Assembly (NCBI GenBank): GCA_900555635.1
Contig: USLU01000096.1
Coordinates: 1 to 16,176 of the forward strand
From: an uncultured Bacteroides sp.
GTDB taxonomy: Bacteria; Bacteroidota; Bacteroidia; Bacteroidales; Bacteroidaceae
Length of the DNA stretch: 16,176 nt
Direction of reading: 5' to 3'
Positions 7,904 to 15,871 of the stretch are shown here, one piece after another (the stretch's first letter is position 1; every line of letters starts with the position of its first letter). Both the position numbers and the translations under genes were made by a program. The notes beneath the pieces are model-generated. The model worked only from the letters and a program-made list of their open reading frames with translations, did not search any database and was not told the origin of the DNA.

Positions 7904-7920
7904 GTACTTGGACTTAATAA

Positions 7921-9417
7921 TTATTGCATCACTATCGAGATGGTTTCTTCCAGCTGATTCAACGTTATCTTATAAGAGCCTGCTGTCTTGATCTTCCACT
8001 TCTGATCGATACCTCCTACCATTACATCGAGGTATTGGGCTTTGAAAGCATCGGATGCCTTATCAATGAACAGTACCGCTTCCGTCTCGCCGGTGGGTTG
8101 CTTATCAGCTTCGGCGGGCATAAACCAAGCACCGTTCCAGTCACTCTTCTTATCGCAGGATAGTTTCAGTTCACCGACATTCAGTGTTCCTTTCCAAGTC
8201 AGGATGTATGGGTTATCCGTTGTCTGCATAGGTACGGCATTGTTAATGTCCCAACCTGCGGCAGTGGCATCGCCTATCATATAAATCATGGAGTAAGGCG
8301 TGAATTCACTCATCATCATACGTTCCTTACCCGTGCGTATGTCTACACAAATCTTATACGCCTTGCCGCATTCGTTGTCTTTCAATACCCATTTATTGTC
8401 CGGATCGAAACCCTTGACAAAGGTCATTTCCGTATCAGTATAAGCGGCATCGGCATTCTTTGCTTTGTACATATTCTCCCAACTGCCTTGTGTAGTGCCG
8501 AATTTGAACTCGCCGCCTTTGCCTACCTCAAAGAAGCGGCTATAACGGAAGAGGAACGGATCGAGCGGATCACGCTTCATCGGGTCGAATCCCCAGTCAT
8601 TGGCATTGCCTACAAAGTAAAGTTTGTCGAAAGCAGGAGCTAAGGTTTCAGTCTGAGTCAGTGTTACTACTCCTGTAAACAGATTGGCTTCTACGGTATA
8701 GTTATGATCTTCTTCAATGATGAAGGGTACATCGGATTGGTCATCACTGGTACGGAGTATCAGCTTGCCATCGGATCCTTTATTATAAGATGGCAGGAAT
8801 GCACCGAGGGTGGTGATGAATTTGAATTCACCCGCGCTCATCCGGCCTGTCCAAGTAAAGATTCCATTGTCTTTGCGGGTCATTTCGGTGGCATCGTCCG
8901 CACTCCAACTGCCGGGAGTGGCACTACCTATCAGATACAAGGTAGCAGTAAGCGGTTTGTAAGTAGTAACGCTGAAAGAAGTGGTGCTTGTCTGCTTCTC
9001 GTCTTGGCCTGCAACTGTGGCAGTCAGGCGGGCTTCCAGAGAGATATTTTCACTACCCGTAGCACCAAAACGCTGGCGCATGAGGTTGTTCAGTTCTTCC
9101 ACATTCTGCTTCCAGGTGTATTCTTGCACGGCATTCTCTACAGCTACGTAAGGATCGGCAAAGTTGCTGCCGGCTTTGGCAAGTTCAAGGGTATAGGCTA
9201 TTTTATTGCCTGTACCGTAGTTGGTACCGGTAGTCCAAGTCAGTTCCACGGCATTGTCGGAATGAGCCTGCTCGTTTAGTACTATTTCAGTCTTACTGGT
9301 AGTAAGCGCCAATTCATTATGGCCTTTGTCCAGTTGCATGTAATCGTCGTCAATACAGGAAGACAATACTGCGCAACCCAACAAAGCAAACACGATTGAT
9401 GATATATATTTTTTCAT
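7921..9417 (-). CDS. SusE/SusF-like surface glycan-binding lipoprotein
   Basis: This is a 498-residue protein. The lipobox LSSC gives a lipidated Cys21, followed at once by IDDD, a clear acidic surface-export signal. An N-terminal Ig-like SusE domain (about 28-152, with VELTWTTG and IAYTLELAKAG) is followed by three related beta-sandwich modules: about 157-256, 264-370 and 375-498. Each opens with a similar strand (YLIGSATPGSW, YFVGNANDWG, YMIGDATAAGW) and carries GEFKF, GEFKF or GELKL. The tryptophans W171, W275 and W389 fall in equivalent places and may line binding sites. One Ig plus three modules is the SusF plan (about 485 residues) rather than SusE (two modules, about 387). It has no catalytic role and binds glycan outside the cell next to SusC/SusD. 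The gene starts 46 bp after the susD stop with a purine-rich AAAGAGAAG upstream of its ATG. The glycan bound is inferred from the GH66 neighbour. Confidence 0.9.
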   Translation of the reverse strand: MKKYISSIVFALLGCAVLSSCIDDDYMQLDKGHNELALTTSKTEIVLNEQAHSDNAVELTWTTGTNYGTGNKIAYTLELAKAGSNFADPYVAVENAVQEYTWKQNVEELNNLMRQRFGATGSENISLEARLTATVAGQDEKQTSTTSFSVTTYKPLTATLYLIGSATPGSWSADDATEMTRKDNGIFTWTGRMSAGEFKFITTLGAFLPSYNKGSDGKLILRTSDDQSDVPFIIEEDHNYTVEANLFTGVVTLTQTETLAPAFDKLYFVGNANDWGFDPMKRDPLDPFLFRYSRFFEVGKGGEFKFGTTQGSWENMYKAKNADAAYTDTEMTFVKGFDPDNKWVLKDNECGKAYKICVDIRTGKERMMMSEFTPYSMIYMIGDATAAGWDINNAVPMQTTDNPYILTWKGTLNVGELKLSCDKKSDWNGAWFMPAEADKQPTGETEAVLFIDKASDAFKAQYLDVMVGGIDQKWKIKTAGSYKITLNQLEETISIVMQ

Positions 9418-9463
9418 AATCTTCTCTTTATCCTTGTGTACTTATGTTCTTATGTCTAAAGTA

Positions 9464-10954
9464 TTAATAACCCGGGTTCTGTGTCATCAGCGTATTAGCA
9501 TCCATTTCCGTCTGCGGAATGGGGAACAACAAGCGGTTCTTGTTCACATTGCTCTTACCAATGGATTTCAGGTATTGGATGGCATATTCTCCGTTGTTAA
9601 TACGGATCATATCGAACCAGCGGTGTCCCTCAAAAGCGAGCTCCATGCGGCGTTCGTGGATAATCTTTTCACGCATGGCATCTTGTGACAAGCCCGAAAC
9701 GTCTGCCAGTCCTGCACGTCGGCGTACAATGTTCAGCGGAGCAGCTGCCTGCTCGGGGTGCCCCATTTCGTTCAGGGCTTCGGCTTTCTTCAACAGAATA
9801 TCGGCATAGCGATAGATGACGAAGTTAGCAGGATTGGTATTGTACTCGGGTGAAACGCTTTTCGACACCAGGAACTTACGAACATTATATCCGGTATTGG
9901 AGTAAGAACTCTTATAAGTCTTGCCGTCATAATCGGGACATCCGGCATATAGAACGGTCAGGTCTTTGCGTTTGTCTCCAGCTTCGTATTGACGGAAGAA
10001 CTCCTCTGTAGGCTGATTCCAACCATAGCCACCGGCTACAAAGTCGGCATTACGGGGTCCCATGAAAGTAGAAAGCCAGGAAGATTGCGGGTTATTGCCC
10101 CAAAAATCATATTCCGTACTGCCGGAATACTGTACTTCAAAGAGAGATTCGGGACCGTTATTAACCAGTGCATCGAAGTTGCTCTCGTACTTGCAGGTAG
10201 AAAGATCATAACCCAAAGCGGTAATTTCATCACATAAGTCGGCTACCTCCTGATAATATTCCGTATGATTGGGAGCCAATGTCAGGTAAATATCTGCCAG
10301 CATAGCCAAAGCTGCATCTTTGCAGGCACGTCCCACATTGTCTTCATCGTATGAAGATTTGGCAGGAAGCAGCTCTACGGCATTCTTGCAATCGGAGATT
10401 ATTTGTGTGTAAGTCTCTTCGATAGTGGCACGAGCGATATCGGTTGATTCTCCGGGATTAAAAGGAGTCAGACGCAAGGGAACGCCACCATACAGACGTA
10501 CCAGCACATAATAATAATGTGCACGCAGGAAATAGGCCTCGCCCATACAGCGGTTCTTGATTCTTTCTGACACCGCTTCGGCTTTGGACATACTGTTCAG
10601 CAGAATGTTGCATTGTCCGATTCCCACCCAAGGGGAACGCCACATGTAGAGTGCCATACCATTGTCACTCTGAGTAATAAAGTTGGAGGCTTGAATGGTT
10701 TCCAATCCGTCGGTACCACCACCGGCGCCAACCAGACTATTGCCCGCAACAATATCCAATGTCCAGATGCGTTGGTTGTACATATTGGATGACTGAAGGG
10801 TGCGGTAGCAAGCATTGGTCAATGCAATAGCTACATCATCGGTCACTTCAGTTTCGGGGTCGACCGCATTTTTAGGAGACTTATCGAGGAAGTCGCTGCA
10901 CGAAGCCAGCAGCAATACTGCCAGCAGATATACTAAGTTTGTTATCTTTTTCAT
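9464..10954 (-). CDS. susD: SusD-like glycan-binding lipoprotein
   Basis: This is a 496-residue RagB/SusD-family outer-membrane lipoprotein that forms the lid of the SusC transporter. The lipobox LLASC places the lipidated cysteine at residue 19. The hallmark helix-rich segment GEAYFLRAHYYYVLVRLYGG is at 138-157. In the C-terminal domain YRYADILLKKAEAL lies near 381 and RRMELAFEGHRWFD near 435. The protein ends in the usual NPGY. I chose the ATG at 10952-10954 because it gives a normal signal peptide (MKKITNLVYLLAVLLLASC). An in-frame ATG at 10967-10969 would add MIDSD and would overlap the susC stop as TAATG. Either way translation is coupled to susC. The symbol reflects family membership; the substrate is probably an alpha-1,6-glucan. 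Confidence 0.95.
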   Translation of the reverse strand: MKKITNLVYLLAVLLLASCSDFLDKSPKNAVDPETEVTDDVAIALTNACYRTLQSSNMYNQRIWTLDIVAGNSLVGAGGGTDGLETIQASNFITQSDNGMALYMWRSPWVGIGQCNILLNSMSKAEAVSERIKNRCMGEAYFLRAHYYYVLVRLYGGVPLRLTPFNPGESTDIARATIEETYTQIISDCKNAVELLPAKSSYDEDNVGRACKDAALAMLADIYLTLAPNHTEYYQEVADLCDEITALGYDLSTCKYESNFDALVNNGPESLFEVQYSGSTEYDFWGNNPQSSWLSTFMGPRNADFVAGGYGWNQPTEEFFRQYEAGDKRKDLTVLYAGCPDYDGKTYKSSYSNTGYNVRKFLVSKSVSPEYNTNPANFVIYRYADILLKKAEALNEMGHPEQAAAPLNIVRRRAGLADVSGLSQDAMREKIIHERRMELAFEGHRWFDMIRINNGEYAIQYLKSIGKSNVNKNRLLFPIPQTEMDANTLMTQNPGY

Positions 10955-10968
10955 ATCCGAGTCAATCA

Positions 10969-13968
10969 TTAAAAGTTAAAGTTCAATCCTATGCTGAAAG
11001 TGCGCGAAATAGGATAACGATTCGAGTCAATGCCGTTGATGGCCACTTCGGGATCGAAACCGGAATAGCCGGTCAAGGTGGCTACATTCTCGCATGAAAT
11101 GTTCAGACGGGCGTTCTCAAGCTGTATCTTCTGCAACCATTGCTTGGGGAAGTTATAAGAAAGCGTGATGTTCTTCAAGCGCAGGTAAGAACCGTTCTCA
11201 ACAAAGCGGTCGGATACACGGGTGTTCTGATTAGGGTCGCCATATACGGCACGGGGCATGAAGTGGCTGGTCCCCTCCCCTCTCCAACGGTTCAGCACAT
11301 CGGTAGTCTGGTTGTAAGCGGCAGCCATACCGGTATTGTCAATGTTATTGGCATTATAAATCTTATTACCTGCCACGCCTTGAAGGAAGATGGAAAGTTC
11401 GAATCCTTTATAAGTAAGGCTGTTGTTCATAGAGAACAACCAAGCAGGATTGGGATTGCCTATGACGGTACGGTCGCTATCGTTGATGACACCGTCATTA
11501 TTCAAATCCTTGAAACGGATATCGCCTTCTTCGGCTCCCGGCTGCACGGCATGGGCTTTTACTTCGGCGGGATTCTGGAAGATACCATCCGTTACGTAGC
11601 CATAGAATACATTGATAGGATAATTCTTTGCCAACATGGTAACGTAAGAGTTATTTATCTGATTCAGATAATAAGGAACGGCACTATTCAGGTCCTTGAT
11701 CTTATTCTTATTATAGGTAGCGGTCACGTTAGTTTCCCAACCCAGTTCACCTGTCAGGTTGATGGTGTGCAAACTCATTTCAATACCTTTATTGTTCACT
11801 TTACCGGCATTGGTATAGGAAGTAATGGTATCTTCAAAACCCGATGTAATAGGAATGGAAGCTTTTACAAGCATGTCTCTCGTCTCTTTCAGATAAGCAT
11901 CCAGTGAAAACATGATACGTGAATTGAATAGTGAAGCATCGAAACCGATATTGGCTTGCGCCACTTCTTCCCAGTGAATGAAAGGATTGGCAAGTGTGGA
12001 AGAAATTAGCGCCGTCTGATTCTTGCTGGATGTACCGAACGGATATACGCTGGTATTGTAAGTTGCCAGATAGCTGTAGTTGCCCACACTGGCCTGGCTA
12101 CCCGTAACACCGTAACCTACACGCAACTTCAGATCATTGATAACTTCGTTCTTCGGAAACCACTTTTCCTGAGAAGCCCGCCAAGCCAAAGATACAGACG
12201 GGAAAGTACCCCAACGATGCTGTTTACCGAAACGACTGGAACCATCGCGGCGAACGGTAGCCGTCAGCAGGTAACGGTCTTCATAGGAGTAATTGATACG
12301 TGCCATGTAAGAAAGCAACGCCCATTCCGTTTCATTTCCGCCGATGGAATACATCTCTTCGCCATTATCCATCTCGTGTATATTATCGAACATGAAGACA
12401 TTCTTCTGTGCATTCAGGTAATCATTGGTGTTCCATTGGGCGGACATACCTGCCATTACACCTACACGATGTTTTTCGGCAAAAGTATGGTCGAAAAGGA
12501 AGTAGTTATCCCACAGATAAGTGAACGATTTGTTGTCACTCTTATAGCGTGAAGTTTCTTCCGTAGGAGTCGGCTTCCAGTTGTATTTCGGGGTAAAGTT
12601 GTCTATGAACCAAAACTTGGCATCATAACCAAAGGTACTCTTGAACTTCAACCATTTGGTAAAGGTCAGCTCAGCAGTCAGATTGGCAAGGAAATTATAT
12701 CCTTTTGTCTGGCTGGTATTCAGTTCGGTAGGTCCTATCGGATTACGAATACTACCGTACCACTCGGCATTACCTTCTGGACCACTCCAACTACCGTCTT
12801 CGTTCTTCACCGGAAAAACAGGAAGCGCTTTCAAGGTATTGCTTATATCATAAGTCCCCGAGTCTTTTGTATCGGTACTGAACGTAATGTTATTAGAAAA
12901 CTTCAACCATTTCAACACCTGCGCATCACTATTGGACTGGAAAGTGAAACGGCGGTAATTCACACTGTTCACAATACCGGACTGGTCGAGGAAACCACCG
13001 GAAACATAATAATGCGACTTATCGCCTCCACCCGAATAGCTTACAGTATAATTCTGCATAACACCTGTACGGAGCAATTCGTCCATCCAGTTGGTACCCG
13101 CGCCCAGTGAAGAAGGGTTCGCCCATTCGGGATTCGGGTTACGTCCGCTGTTTGTCATCATATCATTGTTCAATTCGGCATATTGGGCAGCATTCAGCAA
13201 AGTAGGCACGCTCGTAGCATTCTGAAAAGAACAGTTGGCAGATACTGATAACTTACCCTTACCTTCGACTCCACGCTTGGTAGTAATCATTACCACGCCA
13301 TTGGCACCACGCGAGCCGTAGATAGCTGTAGCGGAAGCGTCTTTCAGTACATCCAGACGATCTACATCCGCCATATTCAGGGAAGAAAGTCCCAAGTCGG
13401 TAGGCACACCGTCGATCACGATCAATGGGTCACAGTTATTGATAGAGCCCAAACCACGAATCTTGATGGATACATTATCACCCGGTTTACCTGCATCAAC
13501 AATTTGCACACCCGAGATACGGCCTTGAATGGCTTGTCCCAAATTGGCTACAGGAGCATCTTTAATATCCTTGTTTCCAATAGATGAAACAGCTCCTGTA
13601 AGGTCGCTCTTCTTCATGGTGCCATAGCCTACCACGACTACTTCATCCAGCATCTCACTGTCTTCGGATAAGATAATTTGAAATTGTTTCTGTCCTTTCA
13701 CAGAGACTTCCTGAGTTTTGTAACCTACAAACGATACTACCAGTACTGCATTGGGAGCTACATTCAAAGAGAAGTCTCCATCTACACCGGTAATTGTTCC
13801 GTTCGTTGTGTTTTTCTCTACCACGCTGGCACCAATGACGGTTTCGCCAGTCTGGTCCTTTACAATACCTTGTACTGTAATTTGCTGTGCAGACACGCAC
13901 ATCGGAAGTAACATTCCTATCAGACAAACCAAGATTCGCAGCCTGATTGGCATTTTGTACTTTTGCAT
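10969..13968 (-). CDS. susC: SusC-like TonB-dependent outer-membrane transporter
   Basis: This is about 999 residues from the chosen start. A Sec signal peptide ending in MCVSA (cleavage near residue 27) is followed by a carboxypeptidase-D-like domain (about 28-102, QGIVKDQTGETVIGASV), a TonB-box region (LDEVVVVGYG, about 107-116), the plug (NLGQAIQGRISGVQI, then VSIKIRGLGSI and PLIVIDGVP) and a 22-strand barrel ending in an aromatic NFNF. It imports oligosaccharides from the SusD lid using TonB energy. Three starts are in frame: ATG 13999-14001, ATG 13966-13968 and ATG 13951-13953. The middle one gives the most natural basic n-region (MQKYKMPIRLRI) and leaves a leader of about 60-70 nt below the predicted promoter. 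The first would add MFPLLTLNSYS, which is unlike a signal peptide start. The gene is first in the operon. Confidence 0.95.
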   Translation of the reverse strand: MQKYKMPIRLRILVCLIGMLLPMCVSAQQITVQGIVKDQTGETVIGASVVEKNTTNGTITGVDGDFSLNVAPNAVLVVSFVGYKTQEVSVKGQKQFQIILSEDSEMLDEVVVVGYGTMKKSDLTGAVSSIGNKDIKDAPVANLGQAIQGRISGVQIVDAGKPGDNVSIKIRGLGSINNCDPLIVIDGVPTDLGLSSLNMADVDRLDVLKDASATAIYGSRGANGVVMITTKRGVEGKGKLSVSANCSFQNATSVPTLLNAAQYAELNNDMMTNSGRNPNPEWANPSSLGAGTNWMDELLRTGVMQNYTVSYSGGGDKSHYYVSGGFLDQSGIVNSVNYRRFTFQSNSDAQVLKWLKFSNNITFSTDTKDSGTYDISNTLKALPVFPVKNEDGSWSGPEGNAEWYGSIRNPIGPTELNTSQTKGYNFLANLTAELTFTKWLKFKSTFGYDAKFWFIDNFTPKYNWKPTPTEETSRYKSDNKSFTYLWDNYFLFDHTFAEKHRVGVMAGMSAQWNTNDYLNAQKNVFMFDNIHEMDNGEEMYSIGGNETEWALLSYMARINYSYEDRYLLTATVRRDGSSRFGKQHRWGTFPSVSLAWRASQEKWFPKNEVINDLKLRVGYGVTGSQASVGNYSYLATYNTSVYPFGTSSKNQTALISSTLANPFIHWEEVAQANIGFDASLFNSRIMFSLDAYLKETRDMLVKASIPITSGFEDTITSYTNAGKVNNKGIEMSLHTINLTGELGWETNVTATYNKNKIKDLNSAVPYYLNQINNSYVTMLAKNYPINVFYGYVTDGIFQNPAEVKAHAVQPGAEEGDIRFKDLNNDGVINDSDRTVIGNPNPAWLFSMNNSLTYKGFELSIFLQGVAGNKIYNANNIDNTGMAAAYNQTTDVLNRWRGEGTSHFMPRAVYGDPNQNTRVSDRFVENGSYLRLKNITLSYNFPKQWLQKIQLENARLNISCENVATLTGYSGFDPEVAINGIDSNRYPISRTFSIGLNFNF

Positions 13969-14038
13969 ACTATAAGAATTTAAAGTTAATAATGGAAACA
14001 AAAATCATAATCGTTACTCTTTGGAAAGAGGAACAATG

Positions 14039-14046
14039 CAAATGTA
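14039..14046 (-). promoter_or_regulatory. Bacteroides-type -7 promoter element upstream of susC
   Basis: The reverse complement reads TACATTTG, a perfect match to the Bacteroides -7 consensus TAnnTTTG. Transcription should start a few bases downstream, near 14030-14036, giving a leader of about 65 nt before the preferred susC start. A good -33 TTTG is missing at the usual spacing; the nearest candidate is GTTG about 15 bases upstream. A poor -33 box would fit a promoter that depends on an activator such as the neighbouring SusR-like protein. Confidence 0.6.
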
Positions 14047-14079
14047 TCGGATAAGCACATCCAACATAGAAAGAATGAG

Positions 14080-14168
14080 TAAAAAAGTAGTAGATTACAG
14101 TTCGATTAAAAAGCTAATACACTAATAATAAAGCGTATAATATTATAATCAATCTATAAAAAAGTAGT
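14080..14168. repeat. 12-bp direct repeat pair upstream of the susC promoter
   Basis: TAAAAAAGTAGT occurs at 14080-14091 and again, identically, at 14157-14168, 77 bases apart start to start. The proximal copy is about 34 bases upstream of the -7 element, a position suitable for an activator site. Between the copies lie a perfect 12-bp palindrome TATAATATTATA (14136-14147) and a TATAATCA (14144-14151) that also occurs in the repeat-rich gap inside the operon. The sequence is AT-rich, so binding is only a suggestion. Confidence 0.45.
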
Positions 14169-14182
14169 GAAAATATAATGGT

Positions 14183-14213
14183 AAAAAGAACACTTACAAA
14201 GCCGAAAGTGTCC
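14183..14213 (-). terminator. Intrinsic terminator after the SusR-like regulator gene
   Basis: On the minus strand GGACACTT (14213-14206) pairs with AAGTGTTC (14195-14188), with one G-U pair, around a 10-base loop, and is followed directly by TTTTT (14187-14183). It starts 2 bases after the regulator stop codon. It should end the mrp-regulator transcript and keep it separate from the susC operon, whose promoter lies further downstream. Confidence 0.75.
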
Positions 14214-14215
14214 CT

Positions 14216-15871
14216 TTAGCTTTTTGATTTGCCTATATTCAACACAGCCAACTCCAACTGTTCGCGATCGCCGGCTGCTTTATTGCGTGTCTTTGTACGA
14301 TAGTTGTAAATGGTAGTAACGGAGTAACGCAGGAATTGAGCTATCTTTACGCTATCGGTAATACCCAAACGAATCAAAGCAAAAATACGCAATTCGGTAT
14401 TCATCCGCTCATTAGGTTTCAGAGTAATCCGCTCACCTTCGGCAAGCAAAGCATTGAAGTCTTCTACGAAAGTAGGAAACAGTTGAAGGAAAGTATTATC
14501 AAAGTTCGCATAGAAGTCTTTCAATTCTTCTTCGATGAATTTGGAGGATTTGATATTCTTATAGAGTTCTTCCACATTACCGGTAGCTGCAATCTTACCT
14601 AACGAACGACGGTAATTATCCATCTTTTCCAGATAAACGGAACATTGATCCATATATCTGCCTATGTATTCTTCCTTCAGATAAGAATTTTCGGCAATGC
14701 TATGATTGGCTTCGGTGAGGCGGGTATTGGAAAGATGCAATTCATCGTTCAACTCTTTTAACCGCAGGTTGGCATTAAGCACCTCACGTCGTGCGGCGGC
14801 CACCCGTTTCATCTGCTTGTATACATAGAAGATAGCAAGCAGCAAGAAAACAGAAAGCAGGCTGATAGAAATAAGCGCCCACTTCATCTGTTCCTGTTGC
14901 TTCTCGGTCTTTTGTTGGTAGGCATCGTTGATAATTGGAAATATCTCAAGAATTTCCAGTTTACGCAATCGGGCGTTACAGGCAGTAGCGTCCTCCATAC
15001 ATATCTTTACATAAGAATAAGCACGTTCTATATCTCCCTCCTGATAAAGCAAAACAGCCAGTTTACGCAAAGAAATATATTCGCGCACTGCCGATTTCAT
15101 ATCCGCTGTAGCAGAAATAATAAGATATTCCTTTTCTTTCTCTATATCTCCTTTCAAGCGATACGATTCGGACAAGGTATATGCACAAATGGAAATATCA
15201 TGAGCCTCGTCAATCTTCCGCGCCAAATAATCAGTCAGCAAATGAATAGCTTTGTCGTATTCACCCCGTACATTATATTGGTCGGAACGAATCAAGGTAG
15301 ATATCAGGAGATTATCCTTATTAACAATTATCAATGAATCCCGGTATTTATCTGTCAGTTCAGTATAATGCTTCTTTTCGCGTTCAGTTACGGCATAATC
15401 GGCCATAAGTCCATAGACTGTACGGTAAATATGATAATAATAAGCATGAAGATCGGACGGAAGTTGTTCTATACGAATATTATGCATGACGTCGAGTGCT
15501 TCTTTGTACATGCAAGTGACTCCCATAATCTCCGCTGTATTCATCAGAGCATTATCTTGATGCCCCCGGTTATTCAGCCTCAACGCTACTTGATATCTTT
15601 CATTAGCTACGTAAAGTGAAGAATCGGAATTGAAAGAACGGTATTCTTCCAACAAAGTGCCAAGTGTAGAGAAACGTTCTTCATCCGAAACACTTTGTCT
15701 GAATTGCCGTTTTAAATCATCCAGTTTCTGTAATTTCTGCTCCAAATAGATAGGACGATCCTTTATTGTTTTATCTAGTTTAAACAATAAAGAATCTACC
15801 CGATTATCGGTGGCATAAAGATGCCATACGCTCAGGCTACAGAAATACAGAAACAGGATCAGCTTTTTCAT
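14216..15871 (-). CDS. SusR-like membrane-spanning transcriptional regulator (DUF6377 type)
   Basis: This is a 551-residue protein, a typical length for the SusR family. The signal or anchor sequence (MKKLILFLYFCSLSVWHLYA) is followed by a periplasmic helical region with TPR-like repeats (about 60-310, for example YDKAIHLLTDYLARKI and EYISLRKLAVLLYQEGDIERAYSYVKI). Next come a membrane helix (331-351), a coiled coil (about 354-396, with ANLRLKELNDELHLSNTRL) and a cytoplasmic domain with LKEEYIGRYMDQC (398-410). A C-terminal helix-turn-helix like that of LuxR proteins (about 493-533, with LRIFALIRLGITDSVKIAQF) completes it. By analogy with SusR it senses an oligosaccharide in the periplasm and activates the adjacent susC operon. 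There is no kinase or receiver domain, so it is not a hybrid two-component system. Its ATG overlaps the stop of the upstream mrp gene in an ATGA, so it is translated from that transcript. Confidence 0.9.
   Translation of the reverse strand: MKKLILFLYFCSLSVWHLYATDNRVDSLLFKLDKTIKDRPIYLEQKLQKLDDLKRQFRQSVSDEERFSTLGTLLEEYRSFNSDSSLYVANERYQVALRLNNRGHQDNALMNTAEIMGVTCMYKEALDVMHNIRIEQLPSDLHAYYYHIYRTVYGLMADYAVTEREKKHYTELTDKYRDSLIIVNKDNLLISTLIRSDQYNVRGEYDKAIHLLTDYLARKIDEAHDISICAYTLSESYRLKGDIEKEKEYLIISATADMKSAVREYISLRKLAVLLYQEGDIERAYSYVKICMEDATACNARLRKLEILEIFPIINDAYQQKTEKQQEQMKWALISISLLSVFLLLAIFYVYKQMKRVAAARREVLNANLRLKELNDELHLSNTRLTEANHSIAENSYLKEEYIGRYMDQCSVYLEKMDNYRRSLGKIAATGNVEELYKNIKSSKFIEEELKDFYANFDNTFLQLFPTFVEDFNALLAEGERITLKPNERMNTELRIFALIRLGITDSVKIAQFLRYSVTTIYNYRTKTRNKAAGDREQLELAVLNIGKSKS

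Larger units (their letters stand above)
7521..7920. other. 400-bp repeat-rich AT-rich gap inside the PUL operon
   Basis: No credible coding frame is present. The other gaps between the structural genes range from a 1-bp or 14-bp gap (susC/susD) to 46 bp, so 400 bp is out of line. The stretch is strongly AT-rich and holds, from high to low coordinate (the direction of transcription): a GGCTTAAG/CTTAAGCC inverted repeat just after the SusE/F-like stop, an outer 12-bp inverted repeat, an array of units phased on AAGTT, a long hairpin, and a small hairpin AGTTTA/TAAACT at 7568-7573/7582-7587. I see no convincing TAnnTTTG promoter on the minus strand; the closest match (TACTTTCG, reverse complement of about 7594-7601) is weak. 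It could be an mRNA-processing or stability element, an internal regulatory region for the three hydrolase genes, or the remains of a lost gene. Confidence 0.6.

Noticed and set aside
10967..10969. Upstream ATG as the susD start (adds MIDSD)
   Set aside because: Possible through the TAATG overlap with susC, but the ATG at 10952-10954 gives the standard MKK lipoprotein signal. Kept as an alternative.
11140..11907. 255-codon + strand open frame opposite susC
   Set aside because: It is antisense to the conserved barrel of SusC; the translation is low-complexity in Ile, Gly and Thr and resembles no known protein.
13999..14001. Upstream ATG as the susC start
   Set aside because: It would put MFPLLTLNSYS before a complete signal peptide and leave a leader of only about 30 nt; the ATG at 13966-13968 is preferred.
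14136..14147. Perfect palindrome TATAATATTATA as an operator
   Set aside because: It is pure A/T in very AT-rich DNA, so chance is likely. It is mentioned only within the promoter region.
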